Positions 24,125-34,564 of a DNA stretch of 64,000 nucleotides are shown in pieces; within the stretch, counting starts at the first letter, position 1; each line of letters opens with the position of its first letter. The notes beneath the pieces are model-generated. The model made no database searches, was not told the origin of the DNA, and worked only from the letters and a program-made list of their open reading frames with translations. Source of the DNA: Musa acuminata AAA Group. Taxonomy: Eukaryota; Streptophyta; Magnoliopsida; Zingiberales; Musaceae. Where the stretch lies: the NCBI RefSeq assembly GCF_036884655.1, contig NC_088355.1, positions 20,094,001-20,158,000 on the forward strand, read 5' to 3'. Both the position numbers and the translations under genes were made by a program.

Positions 24125-25004
24125 AATATATGCCTCCAAATCTATGATGTTAAGTGTTGAATCTCGTATTTTGATGATGAAACTACTTGATATATGTTTA
24201 TGATTTAATCTGCGTTTTGAGTGACGCAGGATGCTTCGATCAGGATGAGACAATTAAAGCAGGAAAATTATGTTTGTGCCGAAGGAACATGTCAGAAGAT
24301 TGGACGTCGGGCCGGTGGATCGGTCGGCGTATCGACAGAAGGCTTCGGGCCGTGGACTCGGGCATCGGGCCAAGAAGAGCGGGTATTGTGCCAAGGATAT
24401 CGGAGTTGCGGAGTCAACTGGCCGATTGGGCAATAGGCTGCATGAGAGGACGATGCGCCGAAGAATCGGACGAAGCGTCGAGGGACCAATGACATGTCGG
24501 ACAACTTGGTTAATTGCTTAGGATTAATTGTCTCGATTGAAGTTTTGTTTTAAGTGTGCAGGATTAACTACGATAAGAGTAAGACAAGCAGCAGGTGTTG
24601 CGCCGGAGTCAAGATCATGATCACGTTGGGAGTTCGAGAGTTCGACGGAAGTTCGGACGGTCGTCGGAGGTTCAGCGAGAACAGATCCGAGAAGTCCAGA
24701 AGCTTGCCAAGCGAAGCTCGTCGGAACTAGCCAAGTGGATCGTCGCAAAGTCCAGGAGTATGCCGGATGTCCGCAGAAGGATCACCGAGGGTTATCGGTT
24801 GATCGACGGAAGTTGGCAGGAAACTCGCCGGAAGAAGCGATTGACGCATCGGAGCAAAGCTGCAGAAGTTGTCTTAGAGTTAATCGTAGTTAGCATGATG
24901 ATTAAGCATGAAAATGGGAGGTGATCCCATTAGCTTAATCTTGGGGCAATTGGGCCCCTGAAAAGATTCAAAGTGGGCCGAATGGAGTGAACCATTCGGA
25001 CCCT

Positions 25005-25600
25005 GATTGCACCAGGAGGTGCAACCGCCCCAGCCAGGAGGTGCAACCGCCTGGGCTGTGGGGTTGGGAGGTGCAACCGCCCCAGCCAGGAGGTGCAACC
25101 GCCAGGGCTGCGAGGCTGGGAGGTGCAACCGCCCCAGCCGAGAGGTGCAACCGCCCAGAGCTCAGTCTTCGAGCTAGACTGGGCGGTGCAACCTCCTCTG
25201 CCAAGAGGTAGCACCGCTAGAGCTCAAGTTTCGAGCTCTGCCAGGCGATGCAACCACCGAGCTCAGTCTTCGAGCTCTGGCAGAGAGGTGCATCAGCCTG
25301 AGCTCAGTCTCGAGCTCTGCCAGGTGATGCAATCACCGAGCTCAGTCTTCGAGCTCTGGTAGAGAGGTGGATCAGCCTGAGCTCAGCTTGGAGCTCTGCC
25401 AGGTGATGCAACCACCGAGCTCAGTTTCGAGCTCTGCCAGGTGATGCAATCACCAAGCTCAGTCTTCGAGCTCTGCCAGGTGATGCAACCATCGAGCTCA
25501 GTCTTCGAGCTCTGGCAGAGAGAAGCAATCGCCTGAGCTCAGTCTTCGAGCTCTGCTAGGCGGTGCCACCTCTCCAGTCAAGAGGTGCAACCGCCTGATC
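25005..25600 (+). repeat. U3 repeat array of GGTGCAACCGCC and GAGCTC words
   Basis: 25010-25170 repeats CCAGGAGGTGCAACCGCC-type units; 25170-25580 repeats GAGCTCAGTCTTCGAGCTC with CTGCCAGGTGATGCAACCA between. Arms such as GGCGGT and ACCGCC, or GAGCTC twice, can pair. It lies just upstream of the TATA box, so it occupies promoter space. Counterparts: 30840-31435, 50480-51075, 57785-58380. Confidence 0.85.
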
Positions 25601-25664
25601 CCAGAATTCTGGGATTTGATCGATTTGATCGTTTTGAGCTCGAATTTTGAATTGGGTTGGGGCC

Positions 25665-25672
25665 TATAAATA
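25665..25672 (+). promoter_or_regulatory. TATA box of element 2 5' LTR
   Basis: TATAAATA followed by CCCCACCC. The same site occurs in the 3' LTR at 31499-31506 and, reversed, at 35671, 40476, 48724, 50417, 57713, 61292 and 63873 in other LTRs. Transcription would start roughly 30 bases downstream, near 25700. Confidence 0.8.
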
Positions 25673-26394
25673 CCCCACCCATTCAGCACTGAAAAGATAC
25701 AGACCTACACCGAAATCTTGATCTTTTCTGTGATTCTAAGAGCTCAAAAGTGTTGTAAATCCTTTAAGTCTCCTCCTTCTGTTCTTCAAGTTTTCAGTTG
25801 TAAAGTGAGGAGAGAAAGGTCTGTAAAGGTTGTCTCCTGAGCCTGTCAAAAGGAGAGAAACTGTAAAAGGGCAGTTAGCCTTCGCCCATTGAAGGAAGGC
25901 ACCTAGTTGACGTCGGCAACCTCGTCGGTGGAGGAAGCCAAAAGTGGAGTAGGTCAAGGCTGACCGAACCACTCTAAATCTCTGGTTTGCGTTTATTTTC
26001 GAGCACTTTATCATTACTGCAAACCTCCTTCATTGCTACTGCTCTCTGCGCTTCCACGAACAAGTTCTAAGTGCTGTTCTTCCGAATCTGCATTCAGACG
26101 TAAATTCATATTTTCATACATTACTGTTTACGTTTACGTTTGATTCTGCAGAACTGTCTTCCGTGCTTTTACGAACGAGCTTCTTTTCAGTTTACACTTA
26201 CATTTTGATCCTATTGATAACTGCAAACTTTCCTCTACGATTTTGCGAACGAGTTTCAGCATTTAGACGTAAAACTGCATTCAGACGTAAATCGGCTTTC
26301 CTCGCTCAATCATCAGATTTCAGTTCACGTTTACGTCTTGATTTCAACTGCATACTGCCTTCTGCGAGTATACAAACAAGTTTCAAAAGTTTAG

Positions 26395-26690
26395 ACGTAA
26401 ATCTGCGTCTAGACGTAAAACTGCGTTTAGACGTAAATCTGCGTTTAGACGTAAATCTGAGTTTAAGACGTAAATCTGAGTTTAGACGTAAATCTGCGTT
26501 TAGACGTAAAACTGCGTTTAGACGTAAATCTGCGTTTAGACGTAAATTTGCGTTTAGACGTAAATCTGCGTTTAGACGTAAAACTGCGTTTATACGTAAA
26601 TCTGAGTTTAAACGTAAACTGCGCTTAGACGCAAAACTGCGCTTAGACGCAATCTGCGCTTAGACGCAAACTGCACTTAGATACAAACTG
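26395..26690 (+). repeat. 18-bp minisatellite in the transcribed LTR part
   Basis: Units of TTTAGACGTAAATCTGCG with AAACTGCG variants, about 14 copies, decaying at the right into TTAGACGCAAACTGCGC. As 18 is a multiple of three, both strands stay open (RRKSAF-type repeats in frame). The repeat in the 3' LTR is at 32228-32520. Confidence 0.92.
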
Positions 26691-26810
26691 AGAATTTGCT
26701 TTTGCATCATAACAGTTTTTGAACGAACGCAGCTTTTGGTTTTTAATCGCTGTAAGATTTCCGCTGCACTAATTCACCCCCCCCCTCTTAGTGCTCTCGA
26801 TCCTAACAAT

Positions 26811-26822
26811 TGGTATCAGAGC
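26811..26822 (+). other. Primer binding site of element 2
   Basis: TGGTATCAGAGC two bases after the LTR end at 26808. Confidence 0.95.
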
Positions 26823-26858
26823 GGGGTATTTCTCATTTCGGATTTACACCCGAGAGAA

Positions 26859-27857
26859 ATGACTTTTCAAGAGGGCTGTTCGGTCTTTCGTCCACCGTTC
26901 TTTAACGGATTGGACTACACTTATTGGAAAACTCGAATGAGAGTTTTCTTAATTTCTCTAAATCTGGATTTATGGAATATCATTGAAAACGGTTTTCAAC
27001 TTCCCTCCAAACCGATGAACGAATGGTCGGTTTTGGAGAAGAAGAATTTTTCTTTAAACGCAAAGGCTATGAATGCCTTATTTTGCGCATTGGACAAAAA
27101 TGAGTTCAATCGGATTTCTACGTGTGAAACGGCTTTCGATATTTGGCGCACTCTTGAAATCACGCACGAGGGAACTAGTAGAGTCAAAGACTCGAAAGCT
27201 AATATTCTACTGCTTGATTTCGAGCTTTTTCATATGAAACCAAGCGAAACCGTTGTTGACATGTACACCCGTTTTACGGATGTCGTCAATGGTTTAAAAT
27301 CACTTGGTAAAAGCTTTTCGGATTTTGAACTCGTTAACAAAGTTTTGCGCTCACTTTCTAAAACTTGGGATTCAAAAGTAATTGCTATTCAAGAATCGAA
27401 AAACTTGAACCATTTTCCACTTGAAGAACTAATTGGTTCATTGATCACATATGAAATGACGTGCAATGCACGTGAAGAACTTGAGAACCACCTTCCAAAG
27501 AACAGGAAGGATTTGGAACTCTGGACAAATGAATGCCACTTGAGCGATGACTCAAGTGATGAGGACAATGATGAACAAACCAACCTTCCAAAGAACAGGA
27601 AGGATTTGGGACATAGAACATTTGAAGACCACTCGAGCATAAGCTCAAGTGATGGTGAACTTAAAATGAAACGAAAATTAAAAAGCAAAAAGAATGGAAC
27701 TACTTGCTTTAAACGCAAGAAGAAGAACAAAAATTGGGATGAATCGAGCTCCTCCGAAGAAGAGAAAGTCAACAAAAGCAAGGCGGGAAACTACGCCTTA
27801 ACAGCCTACAATGATGAGGTAATCGAAATCCCCCTAATTTACTTCGAAATTACATGA
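26859..27857 (+). CDS. gag: Element 2 gag, intact, without zinc knuckle
   Basis: 332 residues from MTFQEGCSVFRPPFF; this start, 37 bases after the primer site, matches other copies and avoids an LTR-derived extension. Residues about 1-205 form the copia gag (UBN2-like) capsid region: YWKTRMRVF, FCALDKNEFN, MYTRFTDVVNGLK, FPLEELIGSL. Residues about 215-300 are acidic and Ser-rich, with LPKNRKDL occurring twice in a short internal duplication. A basic KKNGTTCFKRKKKNK stretch takes the place of the CCHC knuckles, and it ends soon after EEEKVNKSKAGNYAL. It presumably forms particles or joins those of an autonomous relative; that is inference. No pol follows. Confidence 0.92.
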   Translation: MTFQEGCSVFRPPFFNGLDYTYWKTRMRVFLISLNLDLWNIIENGFQLPSKPMNEWSVLEKKNFSLNAKAMNALFCALDKNEFNRISTCETAFDIWRTLEITHEGTSRVKDSKANILLLDFELFHMKPSETVVDMYTRFTDVVNGLKSLGKSFSDFELVNKVLRSLSKTWDSKVIAIQESKNLNHFPLEELIGSLITYEMTCNAREELENHLPKNRKDLELWTNECHLSDDSSDEDNDEQTNLPKNRKDLGHRTFEDHSSISSSDGELKMKRKLKSKKNGTTCFKRKKKNKNWDESSSSEEEKVNKSKAGNYALTAYNDEVIEIPLIYFEIT

Positions 27858-29889
27858 TGCATTTCATGATGCATTTTTCTTTTTCTTTAAATTTTCTTGA
27901 AAATTATATTTTTAATAATTTAATAATGAAAATGCAAAAATATGATCATGCTTGTAATCTTGAAAATGATAATGAAAATTGCATGTCTCATGTTAATGCA
28001 AGATAGAAATCTAATGATTTTACACCTAGTGAGATTAATCTTATTTATGTGCTTGAGAAGCAAGAATGTATATTTTGATGATTTTCATATTGCTTTTCAA
28101 TGACGATACATGGCTTTTGTCTGGAAGGCTTGATATTTTTCATTGTCTTTGTTTATTAAATATAATGTATGGTTTTGACATAAAAATAAAGATTTGAGCA
28201 TGCTATTATAAAGTCAATCATAAATTAAAACTAAAGAAGTTTTAGGCATTTATAAGAATCATTCAAAATTATGTTCAATGAAACCTTGCTTAATGTTGCA
28301 ATGAAAATATTAAAGTTATACTTGATGATTTCAGATTTGACAAATGCTACACTTTAAATATGAATCATTCTTCAATCAGATTAAATGCTTCAATCATTTT
28401 CTATCTCTAAGAGTTCTCGATTTTGGTGAAATACAAGTGATAAATTCATTTATAATATCTTGTAAATCACTTGAATTATGAATGAGTTTTTCTTTTTTAT
28501 GATGTGTTAAAAGAATCACTTAAAAAGAAAATGTTTTTCCCATTTTATCGAGATTAATGATTTCATGATATTATGTGAATCTCGAAACTGATTTTGATGA
28601 AATAGTAATAACGTTATTCATGTTATGAATCTTAAAAATGATAATATGCTTCATGTGATAATATGAATACATGAAACACTTATAATATTCTGTGTATTCA
28701 TAAAATATTTATCTCATCATCCAATAACTCTTCTTGATATTCCTTATGAGATGAAATGAAATAATGCATGAAATACAAATGAGGAGTTAATGATCATGCA
28801 TAATAGGATGTAATGAATTCTAGATACCATCGTTTGAATATCTATGATCATGCTGCCAAAATGATATATCATGAATGCTTGAATATCATGTTTGATATGC
28901 TCATGATGATAATTGATTTTTCAGTATCATGCATAAATCTTTTGAAATGTAATGTTAATGAATTTGTGCATTGAAACTATAATGATGCACAAATAAGAAT
29001 GATTACTTACCTTTGTCATGATTTAGAAATTGATGTAAAGGGTTTTTCCCTTGTTGACAATGACAAAGGGGGAGATAGCTAGCTTGTACAAGTCAAGAAG
29101 ATGCAAAAACTTGATTTGCTAGCTTACCTATTTTAAGAAGCAAAGATTGCTAACTTGCTTATTTCAAGAAGAAAAATTGTCTTCTTGAACATCACTATCT
29201 TGAATATCTCAAGAAGCAAAACTTGCAATTTGCACATTGTAATAGGAAGCAAGAATCATGAGCTTACACAAGAAATTTATCTTGCATTTGCTTTCGAAAT
29301 TTTTGCTAGCTTATATATTGTGAAACTTGTATATCGTAAAAATTGCTAGCTTGTTGGTCTAAAGAGAAGCAAAAAGTTGCTATCTCAAAAGAAGCAAATG
29401 TGCTATCTTGCCTATCTCAAGAGGCAAAAATGCTAACTTGCGCATCTAGCAAAGTGAGCAAAATTTTCAAGAAGCAAGAGTTGCCTTCTTGAACATCTCT
29501 AATTTGCTAGCTTGCATGATGTAGAACTTGCTATCTTGAACATTACCAAAAGTGCTATCTTATATGCTATAAAACTTGCATATCTAAAACTTGATAGCAT
29601 GAATGTTCTAAGCATGATGTAACACTTGCTAAATCTTCTAGCTCCAAGATTGCATGATGATAAAACTTGATACTATGTTTTTCATGCAATGAGTTGAACC
29701 AATATCACACACACTTGATTGTAGTACTTCTCCTTTTTGTTGATGACAAAGGGGGAGAAGTATGTTGATGAAAGTATGTTGATGACATGACATGTGATGC
29801 ATAAAGTTTATGCATATGTTCATGTTGACGTGTTGCAAGTATTCATGATGAATATTGCAATGACTTGAATTCAGTTTGAATTCAAGGTT

Positions 29890-29951
29890 CTATCAATATG
29901 GCATATTGATAGGGGGAGTTTGTTTAAACTCCGGGAGTTAAGGTTAACTCC
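29890..29951 (+). repeat. Three consecutive inverted repeats before the 3' LTR
   Basis: 29890-29912: arms CTATCAATAT/ATATTGATAG around GGC. 29915-29932: arms GGAGTTT/AAACTCC around GTTT. 29934-29951: arms GGAGTTAA/TTAACTCC. Only 22 bases separate them from the terminal polypurine tract. Conserved at 301-360, about 16381-16440 (reverse) and 36836-36895 (reverse). Confidence 0.88.
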
Positions 29952-29973
29952 GTCATCAAGTAGTTGTCATCAT

Positions 29974-29988
29974 CAAAAAGGGGGAGAT
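29974..29988 (+). other. Terminal polypurine tract of element 2
   Basis: AAAAAGGGGGAGATT ends at the LTR edge (29989). It would prime plus-strand DNA synthesis. Confidence 0.88.
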
Positions 29989-32645
29989 TGTTGAATATCG
30001 TATTTTGATGATGAAACTACTTGATATATGTTTATGATTTAATCTGCGTTTTGAGTGACGCAGGATGCTTCGATCAGGATGAGACAATTAAAGCAGGAAA
30101 ATCATGTTTGTGCCGAAGGAACATGTCAGAAGATTGGACGTCGGGCCGGTGGATCGGTCGGCGTATCGACAGAAGGCTTCGGGCCGTGGACTCGGGCATC
30201 GGGCCAAGAAGAGCGGGTATTGTGCCAAGGATATCGGAGTTGCGGAGTCAACTGGCCGATTGGGCAATAGGCTGCACGAGAGGACGATGCGCCGAAGAAT
30301 CGGACGAAGCGTCGAGGGACCAATGACATGTCGGACAACTTGGTTAATTGCTTAGGATTAATTGTCTCGATTGAAGTTTTGTTTTAAGTGTGCAGGATTA
30401 ACTACGATAAGAGTAAGACAAGCAGCAGGTGTTGCGCCGGAGTCAAGATCATGATCACGTTGGGAGTTCGAGAGTTCGACGGAAGTTCGGACGGTCGTCG
30501 GAGGTTCAACGAGAACAGATCCGAGAAGTCCAGAAGCTTGCCAAGCGAAGCTCGTCGGAACTAGCCAAGTGGATCATCGCAAAGTCCAGGAGTATGCCGG
30601 ATGTCCGCAGAAGGATCACCGAGGGTTATCGGTTGATCGACGAAAGTTGGCAGGAAACTCGCCGGAAGAAGCGATTGACGCATCGGAGCAAAGCTGCAGA
30701 AGTTGTCTTAGAGTTAATCGTAGTTAGCATGATGATTAAGCATGAAAATGGGAGGTGATCCCATTAGCTTAATCTTGGGGCAATTGGGCCCCTGAAAAGA
30801 TTCAAAGTGGGCCGAATGGAGTGAACCATTCGGACCCTGATTGCACCAGGAGGTGCAACCGCCCCAGCCAGGAGGTGCAACCGCCTGGGCTGTGGGGTTG
30901 GGAGGTGCAACCGCCCCAGCCAGGAGGTGCAACCGCCAGGGCTGCGAGGCTGGGAGGTGCAACCGCCCCAGCCGAGAGGTGCAACCGCCCAGAGCTCAGT
31001 CTTCGAGCTAGACTGGGCGGTGCAACCTCCTCTGCCAAGAGGTAGCACCGCCAGAGCTCAAGTTTCGAGCTCTGCCAGGCGATGCAACCACCGAGCTCAG
31101 TCTTCGAGCTCTGGCAGAGAGGTGCATCAGCCTGAGCTCAGTCTCGAGCTCTGCCAGGTGATGTAATCACCGAGCTCAGTCTTCGAGCTCTGGCAGAGAG
31201 GTGGATCAGCCTGAGCTCAGCTTGGAGCTCTGCCAGGTGATGCAACCACCGAGCTCAGTTTCGAGCTCTGCCAGGTGATGCAATCACCAAGCTCAGTCTT
31301 CGAGCTCTGCCAGGTGATGCAACCATTGAGCTCAGTCTTCGAGCTCTGGCAGAGAGAAGCAATCGCCTGAGCTCAGTCTTCGAGCTCTGCTAGGCGGTGC
31401 CACCTCTCCAGTCAAGAGGTGCAACCGCCTGATCCCAGAATTCTGGGATTTGATCGATTTGATCGTTTTGAGCTCGAATTTTGAATTGGGTTGGGGCCTA
31501 TAAATACCCCACCCATTCAGCACTGAAAAGATACAGACCTACACCGAAATCTTGATCTTTTCTGTGATTCTAAGAGCTCAAAAGTGTTGTAAATCCTTTA
31601 AGTCTCCTCCTTCTGTTCTTCAAGTTTTCAGTTGTAAAGTGAGGAGAGAAAGGTCTGTAAAGGTTGTCTCCTGAGCCTGTCAAAAGGAGAGAAACTGTAA
31701 AAGGGCAGTTAGCCTTCGCCCATTGAAGGAAGGCACCTAGTTGACGTCGGCAACCTCGTCGGTGGAGGAAGCCAAAAGTGGAGTAGGTCAAGGCTGACCG
31801 AACCACTCTAAATCTCTGGTTTGCGTTTATTTTCGAGCACTTTATCATTACTGCAAACCTCCTTCATTGCTACTGCTCTCTGCGCTTCCACGAACAAGTT
31901 CTAAGTGCTGTTCTTCCGAATCTGCATTCAGACGTAAATTCATATTTTCATACATTACTGTTTACGTTTACGTTTGATTCTGCAGAACTGTCTTCCGTGC
32001 TTTTACGAACGAGCTTCTTTGCAGTTTACACTTACATTTTGATCCTATTGATAACTGCAAACTTTCCTCTACGATTTTGCGAACGAGTTTCAGCATTTAG
32101 ACGTAAAACTGCATTCAGACGTAAATCGGCTTTCCTCGCTCAATCATCAGATTTCAGTTCACGTTTACGTCTTGATTTCAACTGCATACTGCCTTCTGCG
32201 AGTATACAAACAAGTTTCAAAAGTTTAGACGTAAATCTGCGTCTAGACGTAAAACTGCGTTTAGACGTAAATCTGCGTTTAGACGTAAATCTGAGTTTAA
32301 GACGTAAATCTGAGTTTAGACGTAAATCTGCGTTTAGACGTAAAACTGCGTTTAGACGTAAATCTGCGTTTAGACGTAAATCTGCGTTTAGACGTAAATC
32401 TGCGTTTAGACGTAAAACTGCGTTTATACGTAAATCTGAGTTTAAACGTAAACTGCGCTTAGACGCAAAACTGCGCTTAGACGCAATCTGCGCTTAGACG
32501 CAAACTGCACTTAGATACAAACTGAGAATTTGCTTTTGCATCATAACAGTTTTTGAACGAACGCAGCTTTTGGTTTTTAATCGCTGTAAGATTTCCGCTG
32601 CACTAATTCACCCCCCCCCCCCTCTTAGTGCTCTCGATCCTAACA
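29989..32645 (+). repeat. 3' LTR of element 2
   Basis: 2657 bp. Differs from 24155-26808 at scattered single bases, such as TGTTGAATATCG against TGTTGAATCTCG at the start, and in C-run length at the right edge. TATA box 31499-31506, minisatellite 32228-32520. Followed by target site TTAAG. Confidence 0.95.
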
Positions 32646-32650
32646 TTAAG

Positions 32651-33953
32651 ATCTCTCTTTTGTTGTTAGGTTAAAGGCATGTATAGGTTGAGAGAAGTGA
32701 TGGTCAAAAGGGTTGGTGGATTGGTGGATGTAGGCTACGATTTAGGCTTGTTTTGTGGTAGTTTTGGGTGCAGTTTGAGGGTATGGTTTAGTAGAGTTTT
32801 AGGGCTGTGGTTGAAAGTTTTGGATCTGTGGTAGATAGTAACAAAGGTTTGACAGAAATCCGTGGAAGTTGCAGCAAGTATGTGCTGTCTTGTAAGAGTA
32901 GAATTGTCGTCGAAGAAACAACGGTTTCTCGACGTAATTTCCACCAAAAACTTGAGAGAATTGAGGAGGGAATTGATAGAAAAATCACAATTTATATGAC
33001 AGCAAGGATATCTAATTTAATCAAGAAAATTTTGGCAGTATAACAGCAAGGAAATTGGTGCAAGTTGCAATTGCAGAATTATCGTCGAAAAATTTCAGCG
33101 GGTTACGATGAAAATTTACAGCAACATAAAATCATTTTTAGAGATGAATTTCTTAATAGATCAATCTTAGATAGAAGCCAAGATGATCTATGAAGTGTAT
33201 AAGAAATTTCATTCAAAAAATATTGCAAATAGATGGGTTAAGGCAACGATATGCAGTTGAAATTTTCTGCAGCATAGATTTTCAAGTGCAGCAGATTGGA
33301 CAAAAAATATCAGTAGTTTATATTGAGAATTTTTCGATGAAATCAAAGAGAAATCTACTGTTAGGAAGTGTCAAAGATGTCATGAAAATTTTGTAGAAAT
33401 TTGGATAGAAAAAGCACAGTAGCAAGATCAAACAGATGGTGCTATGCGGCTTGAATTCTGCAATTCAAGTGCAGCAGATTAGACATAAAAGATCAGTAGT
33501 TTATATTGAGAATTTTTTGATGAAACCAAAGGGAAATCTACTGTTAAGAAGTGTCAAAGATGTCATAAAAATTTCGTAGAAATTTGGATAGAAAAAGCAC
33601 AGTAGCAAGATCAAACAGATGGTGCTATGCGGCTGGAATTCTGCAATGTATCTTTCGTCGTAGAGATAAAAACTTTGTGACGAAAAGTTTATGCAGCAAT
33701 ATAGGAACGATTTTTTTTTTTTTTTTAGATTTTCGAATAAGGATAACTAAATTGCAGCAGCAGTAAGGTAGGAAACCAGAACCTGTTGCAATTCACGGGG
33801 AGATCAAAGGATGATCCGTGGTGGTGGAGATGATGACGGAATTCGGTGACGATCTTTTAAGCAATTGTGGGAATTGCTTTGGATGGTTGTAGAGGGTTGA
33901 TGGATGGCTACGGAAGGGCAGCGAGACGCCAAGAACGCTGCTCTGATACCAGG
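32651..33953 (-). other. Chromovirus leader, with 183-bp tandem duplication
   Basis: Noncoding leader between gag and the primer site, continuing from 24125-24149 across element 2. At about 33276-33640 a unit of about 183 bp occurs nearly twice (CAGTAGTTTATATTGAG at 33311 and 33494). A 15-T run is at 33711-33726. A primer-site match (GCTCTGATACCA) lies at 33940-33951, next to the truncated LTR copy. Confidence 0.7.
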
Positions 33954-34550
33954 TGTTAGAACCCTTGCAGATTCTAAACTTGGGGTTGATCTCTTTAGGG
34001 GATCGGCCTCCTTGGAACTCTATAGGGGTTCCTCCCTCCAAGTTGCTGCTCAAAGGCTGCAGAAAAGATTCATCTATTGCTTATGAAAAGAGAAGGAATA
34101 CATGGCTATTTATAGGGCTTCTAAACCCTAACTCCTAATAGGACTCCTACTTAAGACTCTTACTTCTAACCAACTCCTAATATAACTCCTACTCAAGACT
34201 CCTATTCCCTTACAACTCCTAATTCTTCTCTAAGAAAAAACCTCCTACATGAATGCCCCTCACAATTAGGACTCTCCTAGCTAGAGTCCTAACAGAATGT
34301 CCCTCTCAATTAGGACTCTCCTAGCTAGAGTCCTAACATTTTTACATGAATGTCCCTCTCAATTAGGAAACCAGCCAGGTAGGAAACCAGAACCTGTTGT
34401 AATTCATGGGGAGATCAAAGGATGATCCGTGGTGGTGGAGATGATGACGGAATTCGGTGACGATCTTTTAAGCAATTGTGAGAATTGCTTTGGATGGTTG
34501 TAGAGGGTTGATGGATGGCTACGGAAGGGCAGCGAGACGCCAAGAACGCT

Positions 34551-34562
34551 GCTCTGATACCA
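34551..34562 (-). other. Primer binding site of the chromovirus
   Basis: GCTCTGATACCA on the plus strand, two bases from the LTR edge at 34565; complementary to initiator methionine tRNA. Confidence 0.88.
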
Positions 34563-34564
34563 GG

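Larger units (their letters stand above)
24155..26808 (+). repeat. 5' LTR of element 2
   Basis: TGTTGAATCTCG to GATCCTAACA. Order inside: long-type U3 end module (24190-24555), GC-rich U3 array, TATA box, transcribed part with the 18-bp minisatellite, C run at 26777-26785. ORFs on both strands here are by-products of repeats. Confidence 0.95.
27858..29988 (+). other. AT-rich tail of element 2
   Basis: No credible gene. 27858-29040 is rich in ATGAT and TTGAAA words. At 29060-29072 and 29740-29757 lie internal polypurine tracts (ACAAAGGGGGAGA). Between them TTGCTAGCTTGC-like words recur. Paired hairpins and the terminal tract end it. Confidence 0.75.
24155..32645 (+). mobile_element. Intact gag-only Sirevirus element 2 (non-autonomous)
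   Basis: 8491 bp with target duplication TTAAG (24150-24154 and 32646-32650). LTRs are 24155-26808 (2654 bp) and 29989-32645 (2657 bp), differing by about a dozen substitutions by eye plus the C-run length. Between them: primer site, one gag of 332 codons, about 2.1 kb AT-rich tail, hairpins, polypurine tract. All cis signals look complete but no enzyme is encoded, which fits the published idea of terminal-repeat retrotransposons carrying only gag (TR-GAG). It sits in the chromovirus leader. Confidence 0.95.

Noticed and set aside
24187..24492. A 101-codon ORF duplicated at 30021-30326.
   Set aside because: Duplicated only because it lies in both LTRs of element 2; the same region in other LTRs is not open.
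26163..26663. 166-codon ORF with repeated RRKSAF (also 31997-32497, 56723-57046 and similar).
   Set aside because: It runs through an 18-bp minisatellite in LTR sequence, is open on both strands for arithmetic reasons and shares no family; not a gene.
26395..26690. Resemblance to a CRISPR array (short regular repeats).
   Set aside because: Units are contiguous with no unique spacers, there are no cas genes, and the setting is a plant retrotransposon LTR.
26811..26822. tRNA gene suggested by TGGTATCAGAGC matches throughout the window.
   Set aside because: Only the 12 bases complementary to the tRNA 3' end are present, always next to an LTR; these are primer sites.
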